Shown: positions 34,536 through 42,977 of the stretch, in pieces
How positions within the stretch are numbered: the first letter of the stretch is position 1
How the letters are laid out: the number at the start of each line of letters is the position of its first letter
Assembly: GCA_029785825.1 (NCBI GenBank)
Contig: JAFLYY010000001.1
Span: 558,001 to 622,000 of the forward strand
DNA from: Nitrososphaerota archaeon
Lineage (GTDB): Archaea; Thermoproteota; Nitrososphaeria; Nitrososphaerales; Gagatemarchaeaceae
DNA: 64,000 bases
Reading direction: 5' to 3'
Program-made: the position numbers and the translations under genes
Notes under the pieces: generated by a model
The model's input: only the letters and a program-made list of their open reading frames with translations
Told to the model about the DNA's origin: nothing
Database searches by the model: none

Positions 34536-34579
34536 CTTCTGCCAGCGAGCTTGTCGCGCGGCCGGTAGTGCGGACCGGC

Positions 34580-35971
34580 TCACTTGGTCGGGACCCTGAG
34601 GGCCCGGCCCACTCCGCAGTAGACGAACCCTGCGGCCGTCGCCGCGGCCGGGTCGACCGAGTTCCTGGCGTCCACGAGGGCGGCCTTGGCGCTGGCGGCC
34701 TTCGAAAGCGAAGCGAGGTCGAGCTCCTTGAACTCTGAGTGGGCCGTACCGAGGAGGATACAGTCGGCGCCCTTGGACGCTTCGAGCGCGCTCTTCGCCC
34801 CGAGGTAACCCAGGACCTCCTCCCCCCTGTACATCGGGTCGTAGACGGAGATCTCGGCCCCCATCGCGGAGAGCCTTTTCATCGCCCTTTCCACCGGGGT
34901 CAGCTGCACGTCCTTGACGTCGGGCTTGTAGGCGACCCCGAAGACCGCGACCTTCGACCCTCTGACTGTCTTCCCGACCCTGTTTAGCGCCTCGGAAGTG
35001 AGCTCCACCACGTGCTCTGGCATCCTGTCGTTGATCTCCCTCGCCATCCTCACCAGATAGGGGATGTCCCCAGCCTTGAGGGCCTCTGCTATCATGTAGT
35101 ATGAGTTGCTCGGGAGGCATGGCCCCCCAACGCCGATCCCTGGGTAGTGGGGGACGAAGTTGTACTTTGTGGCACAGGCGTCTATGACCTCCCTCGCGTC
35201 GATCCCGAGCCCTTCGAAGAGCAGCGCGAACTCGTTCGACAGCGCTATGTTCACGTCCCTGAATATGTTCTCGGTGAGCTTGACCGCGTTCGCGGTGCGC
35301 GGGGACGTCACCCGGATCGGCTCTACCCCGAGAGCCTCCCTGTAGAGCTCGACGACGACGGAAGCGCACTCGGGCCCGGTGGCCCCTATGATCCTCGGCA
35401 GGGACTTCATGTCTCTGAGTATCCTCCCGGGGTCGGACCTCTCTGGGCAGGCGGCGAGCCCGAAGTCGTGCGTAGCCCGGAGGCCCGACGACTCCAGCGT
35501 GGGGCCGATCAGGCCCTCCACTATCCCTGGCCCCACAGTGCTCTCGGTGATCACCACCGTCCCGCTTCTGAGCCCCTTTCCGATGTCTTCGGACGCACGT
35601 CTGACGGCGGAGTAGTCTGGGGTCTTCCCCTGGTCCACGGGGGTGGGGACGCATATCACGACGAAGTCGGAGTCGAATGCCCCTTCGGGGGACCGCGTAG
35701 CTTTCATGGTCCCGCTCTTGGCGTGCTTTCTCACAAGGTCTCCCAGGCCGGGCTCGTCGACGAACTTGCACCTCCCCGCGTTCGTGTCCGCTACCACCGA
35801 AGGGTCGATGTCGAAGCCTGTGACCTTCGCCCCGGCCTCTGCGAAGAGAGCGGCGGTCGGGAGCCCGATCCTCCCGAGGCCCACGACCGTTATCTTCACG
35901 GCCCCCTGCTTCAGCCTCCGGGCGACGGTCCCGGGGGGGACCCTGAGCTGCTCGGTCTTCTCGGGAGCCAA
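34580..35971 (-). CDS. wecC: UDP-N-acetyl-D-mannosamine / UDP-glucose-type 6-dehydrogenase
   Basis: About 463 residues. Four-electron oxidation of a UDP-hexose to the uronic acid. Rossmann motif VVGLGRIGLPTAALFAEAG, VICVPTPVD, the linker helix AACPERSDPGRILRDM (closer to UDP-ManNAc dehydrogenases), TENIFRDVNIALSNEFALL, and catalytic Cys in GIGVGGPCLPSNSYY. The N-terminal extension LRVPPGTVARRLKQGAVKI also occurs in archaeal members. Start TTG 35971 is preferred because the TATA element at 36001-36014 predicts transcription from about 35980; GTG 36001 is the alternative. Confidence 0.85.
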   Translation of the reverse strand: MAPEKTEQLRVPPGTVARRLKQGAVKITVVGLGRIGLPTAALFAEAGAKVTGFDIDPSVVADTNAGRCKFVDEPGLGDLVRKHAKSGTMKATRSPEGAFDSDFVVICVPTPVDQGKTPDYSAVRRASEDIGKGLRSGTVVITESTVGPGIVEGLIGPTLESSGLRATHDFGLAACPERSDPGRILRDMKSLPRIIGATGPECASVVVELYREALGVEPIRVTSPRTANAVKLTENIFRDVNIALSNEFALLFEGLGIDAREVIDACATKYNFVPHYPGIGVGGPCLPSNSYYMIAEALKAGDIPYLVRMAREINDRMPEHVVELTSEALNRVGKTVRGSKVAVFGVAYKPDVKDVQLTPVERAMKRLSAMGAEISVYDPMYRGEEVLGYLGAKSALEASKGADCILLGTAHSEFKELDLASLSKAASAKAALVDARNSVDPAAATAAGFVYCGVGRALRVPTK

Positions 35972-36000
35972 CTGGATACTAGCCCGCGGCCATCGGTGCA

Positions 36001-36014
36001 CTTTATTATGATTT
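36001..36014. promoter_or_regulatory. Shared TATA-like element between wecC and a glycosyltransferase
   Basis: CTTTATTATGATTT is the only AT-rich stretch between two divergent genes. Read on the minus strand it gives AATCATAATAAAG for wecC, and on the plus strand CTTTATTA for the glycosyltransferase. Both predicted starts (35971 and 36050) lie about 36-43 bases away. Confidence 0.5.
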
Positions 36015-36049
36015 GTCGCGCAGCGGCGCCCAGTGCGTCGGGGCTCAGC

Positions 36050-36901
36050 TTGGACAAGTTGAAACGAAGCGGGGTGGGGGTCTTCATGGCCGTCCGCAAC
36101 GAAAAGGAGGTCGGACGGGTCCTGGAGTCCCTCGAGGCGCAGGATGTCAAACCCGGCGTGGTGGTGGTCGTGGACGACGGGTCCACGGACGGGACCGGAG
36201 GGTTCCTCGACTCAGCGAAAAGGAGGTTCTCCTTCGACCTTGAAGTCGTCCACCGTCCTCCTCACCCTGGGAGCTACGTGGGTAGGCCGGAGCTCGCCGG
36301 GGTGCTCAACTCGGGATTGGAGGTGCTCGCACGGAGAAACCCCCTGCCCGATTTCGTCATGAAGCTCGACGGCGACCACGCCCTCCCGCCTGACTATCTG
36401 GGCCGGGTGCTGGAGAGGATGGCCGCAGACCCCCGCCTTGGGGTCGCCAGCGGCTGCATCTCTGGGGAACGCTACACGGAGAAGTCACCCAGGGGGTCCG
36501 GGATGGTGGTCAGGGCCGACTTCTGGAGGGACGCGAACGGGATGCGTTTCCCCCTGGAATACGGCTGGGAGAGCTGGCTGTATCTGAAGGCCCAGGCTTC
36601 GGGGTATGAGACCAGGTCATTCCCGGACATAGTAAGCGCTATCTCGCGCCCGACCGCCCTTTCGAAGGGGGTCCTCTACGGGAGGGCGATGTACGCCCTG
36701 GGATACTACTGGCCCTATGCCATAGGGAGGTGCCTGGTCTTCCTCCCTCGCTCCCCATGGAGCGCCCTGCAGATGCTCCGGGGATACGTAGATCACAGGG
36801 GGGTCGGTCGCCTGGACGTCGCCCCCTGGGTGAAAAGGGCCCAGCGCAGGTCACTTCTAAAGAGGGGGACGAGGATGGTCGCGCGCATTGGGGCCAGGTA
36901 G
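36050..36901 (+). CDS. Glycosyltransferase, GT2/GT-A type
   Basis: About 283 residues. Family landmarks: VGVFMAVRNEKEVGRVLESL, VVVVDDGSTDGTGGFLD, the DxD motif VMKLDGDHALPPDYL, and YGWESWLYLKAQASGYE as the acceptor-side acidic motif. The C-terminus is basic and amphipathic (RAQRRSLLKRGTRM). TTG 36050 is chosen from the TATA position; an in-frame ATG at 36008 lies within the TATA element itself. The last 14 bases overlap the HAD gene, so the two are likely co-transcribed. Confidence 0.78.
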   Translation: MDKLKRSGVGVFMAVRNEKEVGRVLESLEAQDVKPGVVVVVDDGSTDGTGGFLDSAKRRFSFDLEVVHRPPHPGSYVGRPELAGVLNSGLEVLARRNPLPDFVMKLDGDHALPPDYLGRVLERMAADPRLGVASGCISGERYTEKSPRGSGMVVRADFWRDANGMRFPLEYGWESWLYLKAQASGYETRSFPDIVSAISRPTALSKGVLYGRAMYALGYYWPYAIGRCLVFLPRSPWSALQMLRGYVDHRGVGRLDVAPWVKRAQRRSLLKRGTRMVARIGAR

Positions 36902-37487
36902 CGGCGACATAGACGCCGTAGTCTTCGACCTCGACGGGACCCTGTTCCACCTCCCTGTGGACTGGAAGGCGGTGAGGCGAGACCTGGAGGCTTCGTACGG
37001 TTCCGGCTTCGGGGGCGCGCCGATCTTCGCAAAGCTCAGGGAGCTGTCCAGGTCGGAGCCAGGGGCTCTGCCGAGGCTCTTTGCAGTGATAGACTCCTAC
37101 GAGGTGAGGGCGGCTGAGGACGCGTCCCCCGTGGGGGGGTCCCTGGCTCTGCTTTCCTCTGCGCGCTCGAGGCGCCCCCTCGCCCTGGTCACCATGCAGG
37201 GGAGGAAGGCGACCGCGAGGGTACTGGCGCGCTTCGGGCTGGTCGGCTCCTTCGCCGCGGTGCTTACACGCGAGGACTCGCTGAGCCGGGAGGCCCAGAT
37301 CCTGTCAGCATGCCGCACGCTGGGCTCGCCTCCCTCCCGCGCCCTGTTCGTGGGGGACAAGAGGAGTGACCTAGAAGACGGAAAGGCCGCTGGAGCGAAG
37401 GTGGCGCTGGTCGGGAGGCGCGCGAGCCCCGAGTGGGGGGGTGACTACTACTCCGAAGACCCCGCAGGCCTGGCGCCGATGGTCTGA
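36888..37487 (+). CDS. HAD-superfamily phosphatase
   Basis: 199 residues. Motif I DAVVFDLDGTLFHLP (nucleophile Asp and acid/base Asp), motif II ALVTMQGRKA, and motif III/IV ALFVGDKRSDLEDGKAAG. The cap is a small helical type as in phosphoglycolate-phosphatase-like enzymes. It probably dephosphorylates a sugar or small metabolite; its overlap with a glycosyltransferase suggests a sugar phosphate. TTG start. Confidence 0.8.
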   Translation: MGPGSGDIDAVVFDLDGTLFHLPVDWKAVRRDLEASYGSGFGGAPIFAKLRELSRSEPGALPRLFAVIDSYEVRAAEDASPVGGSLALLSSARSRRPLALVTMQGRKATARVLARFGLVGSFAAVLTREDSLSREAQILSACRTLGSPPSRALFVGDKRSDLEDGKAAGAKVALVGRRASPEWGGDYYSEDPAGLAPMV

Positions 37488-37505
37488 GCTGCCGCGGACC
37501 ATTCT

Positions 37506-38321
37506 TCACCGGACTGCGGCGCGGCAGAGCCACAGAATCTTCCTGTGCAACTCGCCGTTAGCGGAGGCCACGAAGTTGAACCTGTGCTCCAGGTCGAACT
37601 CAGGCGACAGCCTCCTCCCTCTCGGGTCAGTCAGCACCGCCCCTGCCTCCAGGGCTATGAGGCCGGCCGCTGCGAAGTCTGTTACCCTCATCTTCCCCCT
37701 GAGGTCGACGAAAGCGTCGGTCTTCCCCTCCGCGAGGTAGCAGAGCTCGAGGGCGTTGGCGCCCAGGTGCACTTGCCGCTTCACCCCTTCGATGAGCGGT
37801 CCCTGGCGCGCCGTCATCCTCTCTCGGGTCCCGCTCAGGTCCACCCCCACCACCGCGGTCGACGGGTCGGCGGTCCGGCTCGTCCTGATCGTCTTGCCGT
37901 TCTTTGTCGCCCCCTTCCCCCTCCGGGCGGCGTAGACGTCGCCGGTCACGAGGTCCCTGACCACCCCTACCCTGACGTCGTCCATCGTCCTTCCGTCTGC
38001 CAGGGCCACCGAGGTGCAGTAGAATGGTATGCCGTGCTCGAAGTTGGAGGACCCGTCGAGAGGGTCGACTATCGCCAGAATCGCGGCGTCGTCGTCTCCC
38101 ACCGACCCAGCCTCCTCAGTCAGGACCTTCGCCCCTCCCGCCCGGAGGATGTGCTTCAAGAGAATGTCCTCCGCCTTCTTGTCCGCATAGATCGTCTTGT
38201 CGCCGGCCGCGCCCACGCCGATCACGGTTCCCCTCCCTCCGCGCCTGGCCAGGGGCGCCAGCCGGCGCATGACAGCCTCGGTAGAGGAGAGGAGGAGTCT
38301 CTCCCACTCGTCCTCTTTCAC
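37506..38321 (-). CDS. Inositol-monophosphatase-family phosphatase (possible PAP phosphatase)
   Basis: 271 residues of the Li-sensitive, metal-dependent phosphatase family. The metal-binding motif is AIVDPLDGSSNFEHGIPF, preceded by VLTEEAGSVG, and the second motif is MRVTDFAAAGLIALEAGA. Archaeal members dephosphorylate inositol phosphate, fructose bisphosphate or 3'-phosphoadenosine 5'-phosphate (CysQ type). With cysC and two sulfotransferases in the same region, PAP removal is an attractive but unproven role. It is four bases overlapped by the upstream kinase gene. Confidence 0.8.
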   Translation of the reverse strand: MKEDEWERLLLSSTEAVMRRLAPLARRGGRGTVIGVGAAGDKTIYADKKAEDILLKHILRAGGAKVLTEEAGSVGDDDAAILAIVDPLDGSSNFEHGIPFYCTSVALADGRTMDDVRVGVVRDLVTGDVYAARRGKGATKNGKTIRTSRTADPSTAVVGVDLSGTRERMTARQGPLIEGVKRQVHLGANALELCYLAEGKTDAFVDLRGKMRVTDFAAAGLIALEAGAVLTDPRGRRLSPEFDLEHRFNFVASANGELHRKILWLCRAAVR

Positions 38322-38908
38322 GTCGCCGTCGCCCTGCGCCTGTCGAGTATGGCCAGGATCTCGCCGAGGGTCACTCTGGTGTCGGAGTCGGTCTGGACCT
38401 CTTCCACTTCTTTCTCCCCCAGGTCACTGTGGACCTCTTCCAGGGCGGTGTAGTACCTGGTCCTGAAGTACTCCGAGACGTTCTTCTCCCTCTCGTCCTT
38501 CCCCAGCTGTCTGCTGGAGATGGTCTCGTTCCCAGCCCTCAGGCGGATGTAGATGTCTGGCCTCAGCGACGGCTCCTTGAGGACGCGCCTGGCCATCTCC
38601 ATCATGGACGGATACGCGTCGCTCTTCTTCAGCTCGTGCCTTATCTTGGCGTAGGCGAGGTCAGACAGCAGGTACCCTTCCGAGACCACGTTCCTGGTCG
38701 CCCTGAGCTTGGATATCACCGAGCTGTAGACGAGCGTCGCCCCCAGGAGGCTGAAGTCCGCTGCGGTGTCTGCTCTGTCTGCGACCGGGACGTCATGGGG
38801 GACAGCGTGGGCGGACTCCTGCAGCCGGAACCATCCCATCAGCTCCAGACCCACTGCCAGGGTGGTCTTGCCCGTCCCCGAGAACCCCTCGAGGACTATG
38901 AACGTCAA
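38318..38908 (-). CDS. P-loop nucleotide/nucleoside kinase (thymidylate-kinase-like)
   Basis: 196 residues. Walker A IVLEGFSGTGKTTLAVGL, a substrate-side VVSEGYLLSDLAYAK in the position of the DRY/DR motif of dNMP and deoxynucleoside kinases, and DIYIRLRAGNETISSRQ in the lid region. Most similar in layout to thymidylate kinase or deoxynucleoside kinase, but the diagnostic residues differ enough to leave the substrate open. Upstream partner of the inositol-phosphatase gene, with a 4-base overlap. Confidence 0.65.
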   Translation of the reverse strand: MTFIVLEGFSGTGKTTLAVGLELMGWFRLQESAHAVPHDVPVADRADTAADFSLLGATLVYSSVISKLRATRNVVSEGYLLSDLAYAKIRHELKKSDAYPSMMEMARRVLKEPSLRPDIYIRLRAGNETISSRQLGKDEREKNVSEYFRTRYYTALEEVHSDLGEKEVEEVQTDSDTRVTLGEILAILDRRRATAT

Positions 38909-38954
38909 AGCGCCTGCGCTTTCGGCGTTCCGGATTTAACCTATGGGCCAGGCG

Positions 38955-39578
38955 CTACGGAAGCGCGGCGAAGACCCCGTAGTTGAACAGCGCGAGGTAC
39001 AGAAGGTATGCCGCATATCCTATCCCCAGGTAGGCGACAGTCGGGACGCCGTAGCGCACGACGACTGACGCGTCGGGCTTGTCCGCCTTCTCGACTTCGT
39101 CCCTGGCCACGTTGACGTCCCCGCTCACCTGGGTCCTGGCGCCGTCTGAGACGATGGCCTTCGGGATCCACCTTTGCTCGCGGAGGAACTGCTCCATCGA
39201 TATCGTCTTCTCTCTCACGTTCCCCCTCGAGAGCTCGTACCCTATGTGACCCAGCGCCACCACGGCGGTGCCGATGAGCGGGGCGAAGGGTGAGAGGACG
39301 TAGGGGTCTGCCGCTATGAAGGCGATCGCTATCCCGTCCGCCTGCCCGATCCCCCCGAGAAAGGTGAAGGCGAGAGCAATCCCTCCGAGGAGGACGAACT
39401 TGGCGACGAAGAACTCGAACCCGAAGAACCCGCTCGCGTAAAACGAGTAGACGATGTAGCAGACCCCTGCCGCCGCCGGGATCCAGACCAGGTCGCTGAC
39501 AGCCCTGTCCTTCACGTCCTGATAGGAGGCCATCACGAACGAAGCCAGTATGAGGAGCTGGGCGTACAACAGCCCCAC
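38955..39578 (-). CDS. A24-type prepilin/preflagellin peptidase
   Basis: 207-residue membrane aspartic protease that trims class III signal peptides of pilins and archaellins. The two catalytic aspartates are in MASYQDVKDRAV and LGGIGQADGIAIAF. About six hydrophobic helices; a hydrophilic loop of about 50 residues (SRGNVREKTISMEQF and onward) lies between helices, as in FlaK/PibD-like enzymes. No pilin or archaellin gene is in the window. Confidence 0.85.
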   Translation of the reverse strand: MGLLYAQLLILASFVMASYQDVKDRAVSDLVWIPAAAGVCYIVYSFYASGFFGFEFFVAKFVLLGGIALAFTFLGGIGQADGIAIAFIAADPYVLSPFAPLIGTAVVALGHIGYELSRGNVREKTISMEQFLREQRWIPKAIVSDGARTQVSGDVNVARDEVEKADKPDASVVVRYGVPTVAYLGIGYAAYLLYLALFNYGVFAALP

Positions 39579-39610
39579 CGGCCCCGGCCGACGATATAAG
39601 AAGCAGGGAG

Positions 39611-41278
39611 TCAGCGCGCCGTTTCGTCCACTTTCAGCTTCTGCCCTGCGAAGATGCGCTCGACTTTGGCGATGTCGTCGATCTCGGAGGGCCCTTTGTC
39701 TGTCCTTATCCTCTTTATCCGGGGGAACCTTAGCGCGAACCCCGAGTCGTGCCTCCCGCTGCGCTGGATGCTGTCGAATGCGACCTCGACGACTATCTCA
39801 GGTCTGACCTGCCGCCTGTGTCCGAAGTCTTTCACGGTCGTCTCTTTCAGCCGCTTCGTCATCTCTTCGATCTCCCTGTCGGTCAGCCCGCTGTACGCCT
39901 TCCCTACGGTCTTCAGCGCGTCCCCGTCCCTGACGGCAAAGGTGTAGTCGGAGATCACCCCTGCCCTCTTCCCGTGGCCGTATTCGGCGCCGACTATGAC
40001 GACGTCCAGGGTGTCGAGTTCCTCCTTCAGCTTCGCCCATCCTGACCCTCTCTTCCCCATGGCGTAGGTCCCCCCGGGGTCCTTCACCACTAGACCTTCG
40101 TATCCCAGTTCCCTGCTTCGCCTGAACGCCGCCATCACGTCTCCTTCGGTCTTCACATCTACGGACTCCGCGATCCTCGCCGGTGACCCGGCGACCACCG
40201 CCGCAAGGAGCTTCCTCCTTTCCGAGAGAGGGAGTCCGACTGTCTCCCCGCCGTCCAGGGACAGGATGTCGAACGCGAAGTAGGTCACGGGGGCCTTCTT
40301 CCTGGCCCCTTCGAAATCCTCCTGCCTCCTGAGCCGTCTCTGCAGCAGCTGAAAGGGGAGGGGGCGGCCGTCAGCGAACGGGACCGCCTCTCCGTCGAGC
40401 ACGAACTCTCTCCTCCGACCCGCGAAGGCGGAGACGACCTCGGGGAAGCCTTCGGTGATGTCCTCGAGCCTCCTCGAGTAGACGCGGACCGTCCCTTTCG
40501 AACTGTGGACCTGCGCCCTGACGCCGTCGTACTTGTACTCGGCATAAGCCGTCCGGCCGAAGTGCTCGGCGATTTCCCCGGGGGTCGTGAAGGGTTCGGC
40601 GAGCATGAAGTTCACCGGTCTGAACGGTTGGATCCTGGCAGACCGCGTGTCCCCCTTCGCCGCGGACTCCGCGAAGGTCCCGATGTCCCCCAGCACCATG
40701 TGCGCCCTTTCCGCTTCCTCGTCCGAAAGCCCATAGGCTGCGGCTATCGCCTCCTTCAAGAGCCCGGAGACCAGCCCGGTCCTCATCTCCCCTGTGAGAA
40801 CCTTGACTATGTACTTCCCCTCGAGCGGGGTCGCGGCCAGCAGGAGGGACTTCACTATCCCGCGCTTGGTCCCTGAAGACCCTTGCCCCTTCGTCGCTCT
40901 CAGTCTCGCGAACGCGTCGTCGAGGGCGGCCAGGGTCAGGTCCTCCCCGAAGAGGGACTGCTCCTGCTTGTCGCGCAGGAGGACCTCGGCGACCTCGCCC
41001 AGGTCGCCCCGCTTCAGGTAGACCTTCGAGACGTCCTCTTCCGTCGCTCCGGTCGCTTCGCGTATGACGTCCAGGAGGGTGGAGTATCCCACCTGGGCCT
41101 CGTCCCTGCTCCCCCTCTGGGAGGACCTCCCGGAAGCGATACGAGAGGCTACCCTGGCGTCGTCAGGGCTGAGGTCTTTGAGGTACGCCGACAGGATGGC
41201 GACCTTCTCGTTCTTGCTGGCGGTCCCCTTCGCCCGTTCGAGCGCTTCTGCCAGCGCGATGAATCTCGCGCTTTTCAT
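39611..41278 (-). CDS. lig: ATP-dependent DNA ligase
   Basis: 555-residue archaeal/eukaryal ligase I. N-terminal DNA-binding domain, then the adenylation domain with motif I EYKYDGVRAQVH (Lys is the AMP acceptor), EFVLDGEAVPF (motif III), TYFAFDILSLDG (IIIa), YEGLVVKDPGG (IV) and GSGWAKLKEELDTLDVVIVG (V). The OB domain ends with ALRFPRIKRIRTDK (VI). ATG start; it overlaps the stop of upstream rimI by four bases. Confidence 0.95.
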   Translation of the reverse strand: MKSARFIALAEALERAKGTASKNEKVAILSAYLKDLSPDDARVASRIASGRSSQRGSRDEAQVGYSTLLDVIREATGATEEDVSKVYLKRGDLGEVAEVLLRDKQEQSLFGEDLTLAALDDAFARLRATKGQGSSGTKRGIVKSLLLAATPLEGKYIVKVLTGEMRTGLVSGLLKEAIAAAYGLSDEEAERAHMVLGDIGTFAESAAKGDTRSARIQPFRPVNFMLAEPFTTPGEIAEHFGRTAYAEYKYDGVRAQVHSSKGTVRVYSRRLEDITEGFPEVVSAFAGRRREFVLDGEAVPFADGRPLPFQLLQRRLRRQEDFEGARKKAPVTYFAFDILSLDGGETVGLPLSERRKLLAAVVAGSPARIAESVDVKTEGDVMAAFRRSRELGYEGLVVKDPGGTYAMGKRGSGWAKLKEELDTLDVVIVGAEYGHGKRAGVISDYTFAVRDGDALKTVGKAYSGLTDREIEEMTKRLKETTVKDFGHRRQVRPEIVVEVAFDSIQRSGRHDSGFALRFPRIKRIRTDKGPSEIDDIAKVERIFAGQKLKVDETAR

Positions 41279-41778
41279 TGGGCGAGCGGTACCGCCATGA
41301 CCAGGGCCGCCTCGCCGTCCTTGTAGTACCCCTCGAGCCTCCCGGAAGTCTTGTAGCCGAGCTTCTGGTAGAGGGTGATGGCGTCACTGTTCGAGACGCG
41401 GACTTCCAGATAGCACTCGGTTGCCCCCTTCGCAGCCATCGCCGCCTGAGAGGTATTGAGGAGCTGCGTGCCCACTCCCTTCCCCCTGTGTTCCTCTCTG
41501 ACCGCCACCGACACGATGTGCCCCTTCTTCGAGAGCCCCAGCCGTCTGAGGTGCGAGAACCCGTACTCTATCCTCCCCATGACGTATCCGACCACCTTCC
41601 CCTCAAGCTCCGCGACCAGGAAAGGCTCGGGGAACTCGGAGAGAATCTCGTAGTAGAAGAAGTCAGAGTAGTGCTCTGGGAGCGTATCCTCGTTGATCTG
41701 GATGACCCCTGGGATGTCTTCCCTCTCGCACTGCCTTACCTGATAGTCTCCGACCCTCGCGACCACAGACTTCTGCAA
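41275..41778 (-). CDS. rimI: GNAT N-acetyltransferase, RimI/Ard1 type
   Basis: 167 residues. Acetyl-CoA loop VAVREEHRGKGVGTQLLN (R/QxxGxG/A), substrate-side INEDTLPEHYSDFFYYE and EVRVSNSDAITLYQKLGYK as in archaeal N-alpha-acetyltransferases that act on protein N-termini. The TTG at 41778 is chosen because a TATA-like GTTTAATC at 41806-41813 lies about 31 bases upstream; the open frame extends further but overlaps the divergent promoter. Coupled to lig through ATGA. Confidence 0.85.
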   Translation of the reverse strand: MQKSVVARVGDYQVRQCEREDIPGVIQINEDTLPEHYSDFFYYEILSEFPEPFLVAELEGKVVGYVMGRIEYGFSHLRRLGLSKKGHIVSVAVREEHRGKGVGTQLLNTSQAAMAAKGATECYLEVRVSNSDAITLYQKLGYKTSGRLEGYYKDGEAALVMAVPLAQ

Positions 41779-41803
41779 GTCCCGCCTTGCGGGCCGCTTG
41801 TGG

Positions 41804-41841
41804 ACGATTAAACCTTCCTGGCCGTCCAAAGCCTTTATCGG
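41804..41841. promoter_or_regulatory. Back-to-back TATA boxes for rimI-lig and the M50-like gene
   Basis: GTTTAATC (minus strand, 41806-41813) precedes rimI, and CTTTATC (plus strand, about 41833-41839) precedes the ATG at 41865. The two are separated by about 20 bases, and each is 29-31 bases from its start codon. Confidence 0.55.
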
Positions 41842-41864
41842 AACTCTGGCCGGCCCGTCCTCCA

Positions 41865-42977
41865 ATGTCGGGGCAGGCCCAGGGGGTGGAGCAGATGGTC
41901 CGCGACCTCTTCGTGGTGAGGCAGTCCTTCTCCCTCCCGGATGGCGAGTACGAGTTCCAGATAGACTACGACGAAGGGACCAAGTCGAAGTTCGCCAGGC
42001 TGAAGGAGAAGGCGGGAGGACTGGGGTACAGGCCCGGGCTCACCGGGGGGATGGACGAGTGCGTGCTGACGCTGAAGAAGACCGAGCAGGGCCCGGGGAA
42101 GATGCCGCGCCTCCCTGTCTTCTTCCTTTTCTTCACCCTCGCAGCCCTGGTCGTCTCGTCCATAGAAGAGTTCGAAGTGAATCGGCAGCTTCTCCCGAGC
42201 TTCGCGAGTTACCTGGGTTTCTTCGCCTTCTGGGTCTGCGTGGCTGCGATCCTCGCCGCCCATGAGTTGGGGCAGCGACTCATGGCCAGGAGCAGAGACG
42301 CCGGCCATGCGAGCAGCTATGTCATACCGGGGATTCCCATCATCCCCCCCTATCTGCCGTCCCTCGGGTTCGCCACCTCACAGAGAGAGCCCGCGCTGAA
42401 CAGGGACAGTCTCTTCGACGCCGTGGTGGCCGGGCCGCTGGCCATGCTCCTCCTTTCGGTCCTGCTCTATGCCATAGGGGTTGTGACCGCCTCTCAGTCG
42501 ACCGTCCCTTTCGCCTCGACCCAGCTCGCGAACACCACCGTGACCGTCCCTCCGAACGCTATCCAGATGGGGCTCGGCTTCCTGCTCTCCCCTCTAGTCC
42601 GCACCGTCCCCCCGGGCTATGTCTTGGTCTCTCCCATGGCGGATGCGGCCGTGATAGGGTTCATCCTGGTCTTCCTTTCTCTACTCCCCATGGCGTTCTA
42701 TGACGGGGGAATGCTCGCGTCTGCCGCCTGGGGCCAGAGGTCGGCGAGGATAGCGGGGTACCTCAGCGTCCTGGCGCTGCTGGCCATCGACACCCCGAAC
42801 TACTGGGCAGTGGCGATAATCGCCTTGATACTCGCGGGGAGGCCCTTTCAGCTCAGGCTACTGGACGAAGTCTCAGGGCTGTCGAAAGCCCGGCGCTTGC
42901 TCGTGGTGGTGCTAATACTGGTAGCTGTCCTCTGCATACCCATCCCGCAGAACATCGCCACCTTTCCGCTAGGCTGA
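41865..42977 (+). CDS. Site-2-protease-like (M50 family) membrane protein with HELGQ motif
   Basis: 370 residues. A soluble N-terminal domain of about 80 residues is followed by about eight hydrophobic segments. The zinc motif expected as HExxH is HELGQRLMAR at 42261-42275, so the second His is Gln. The downstream metal motif (LLPMAFYDGGMLAS, N/LxxPxxxxDG) keeps its Asp. The homology is clear, but activity is doubtful or needs a different ligand. ATG start 25-30 bases below a TATA box. Its end overlaps a convergent gene by nine bases. Confidence 0.78.
   Translation: MSGQAQGVEQMVRDLFVVRQSFSLPDGEYEFQIDYDEGTKSKFARLKEKAGGLGYRPGLTGGMDECVLTLKKTEQGPGKMPRLPVFFLFFTLAALVVSSIEEFEVNRQLLPSFASYLGFFAFWVCVAAILAAHELGQRLMARSRDAGHASSYVIPGIPIIPPYLPSLGFATSQREPALNRDSLFDAVVAGPLAMLLLSVLLYAIGVVTASQSTVPFASTQLANTTVTVPPNAIQMGLGFLLSPLVRTVPPGYVLVSPMADAAVIGFILVFLSLLPMAFYDGGMLASAAWGQRSARIAGYLSVLALLAIDTPNYWAVAIIALILAGRPFQLRLLDEVSGLSKARRLLVVVLILVAVLCIPIPQNIATFPLG

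Noticed and set aside
33780-35771. 663-codon minus-strand open frame spanning asnB and wecC
   Set aside because: Both genes are clearly coding in other frames, and the translation is low-complexity Arg/Gly/Asp-rich sequence.
37506-38321. Firm assignment as CysQ (PAP phosphatase)
   Set aside because: The motif set is shared by the whole inositol-monophosphatase family, and archaeal members are often FBPase/IMPase; context alone does not fix the substrate.
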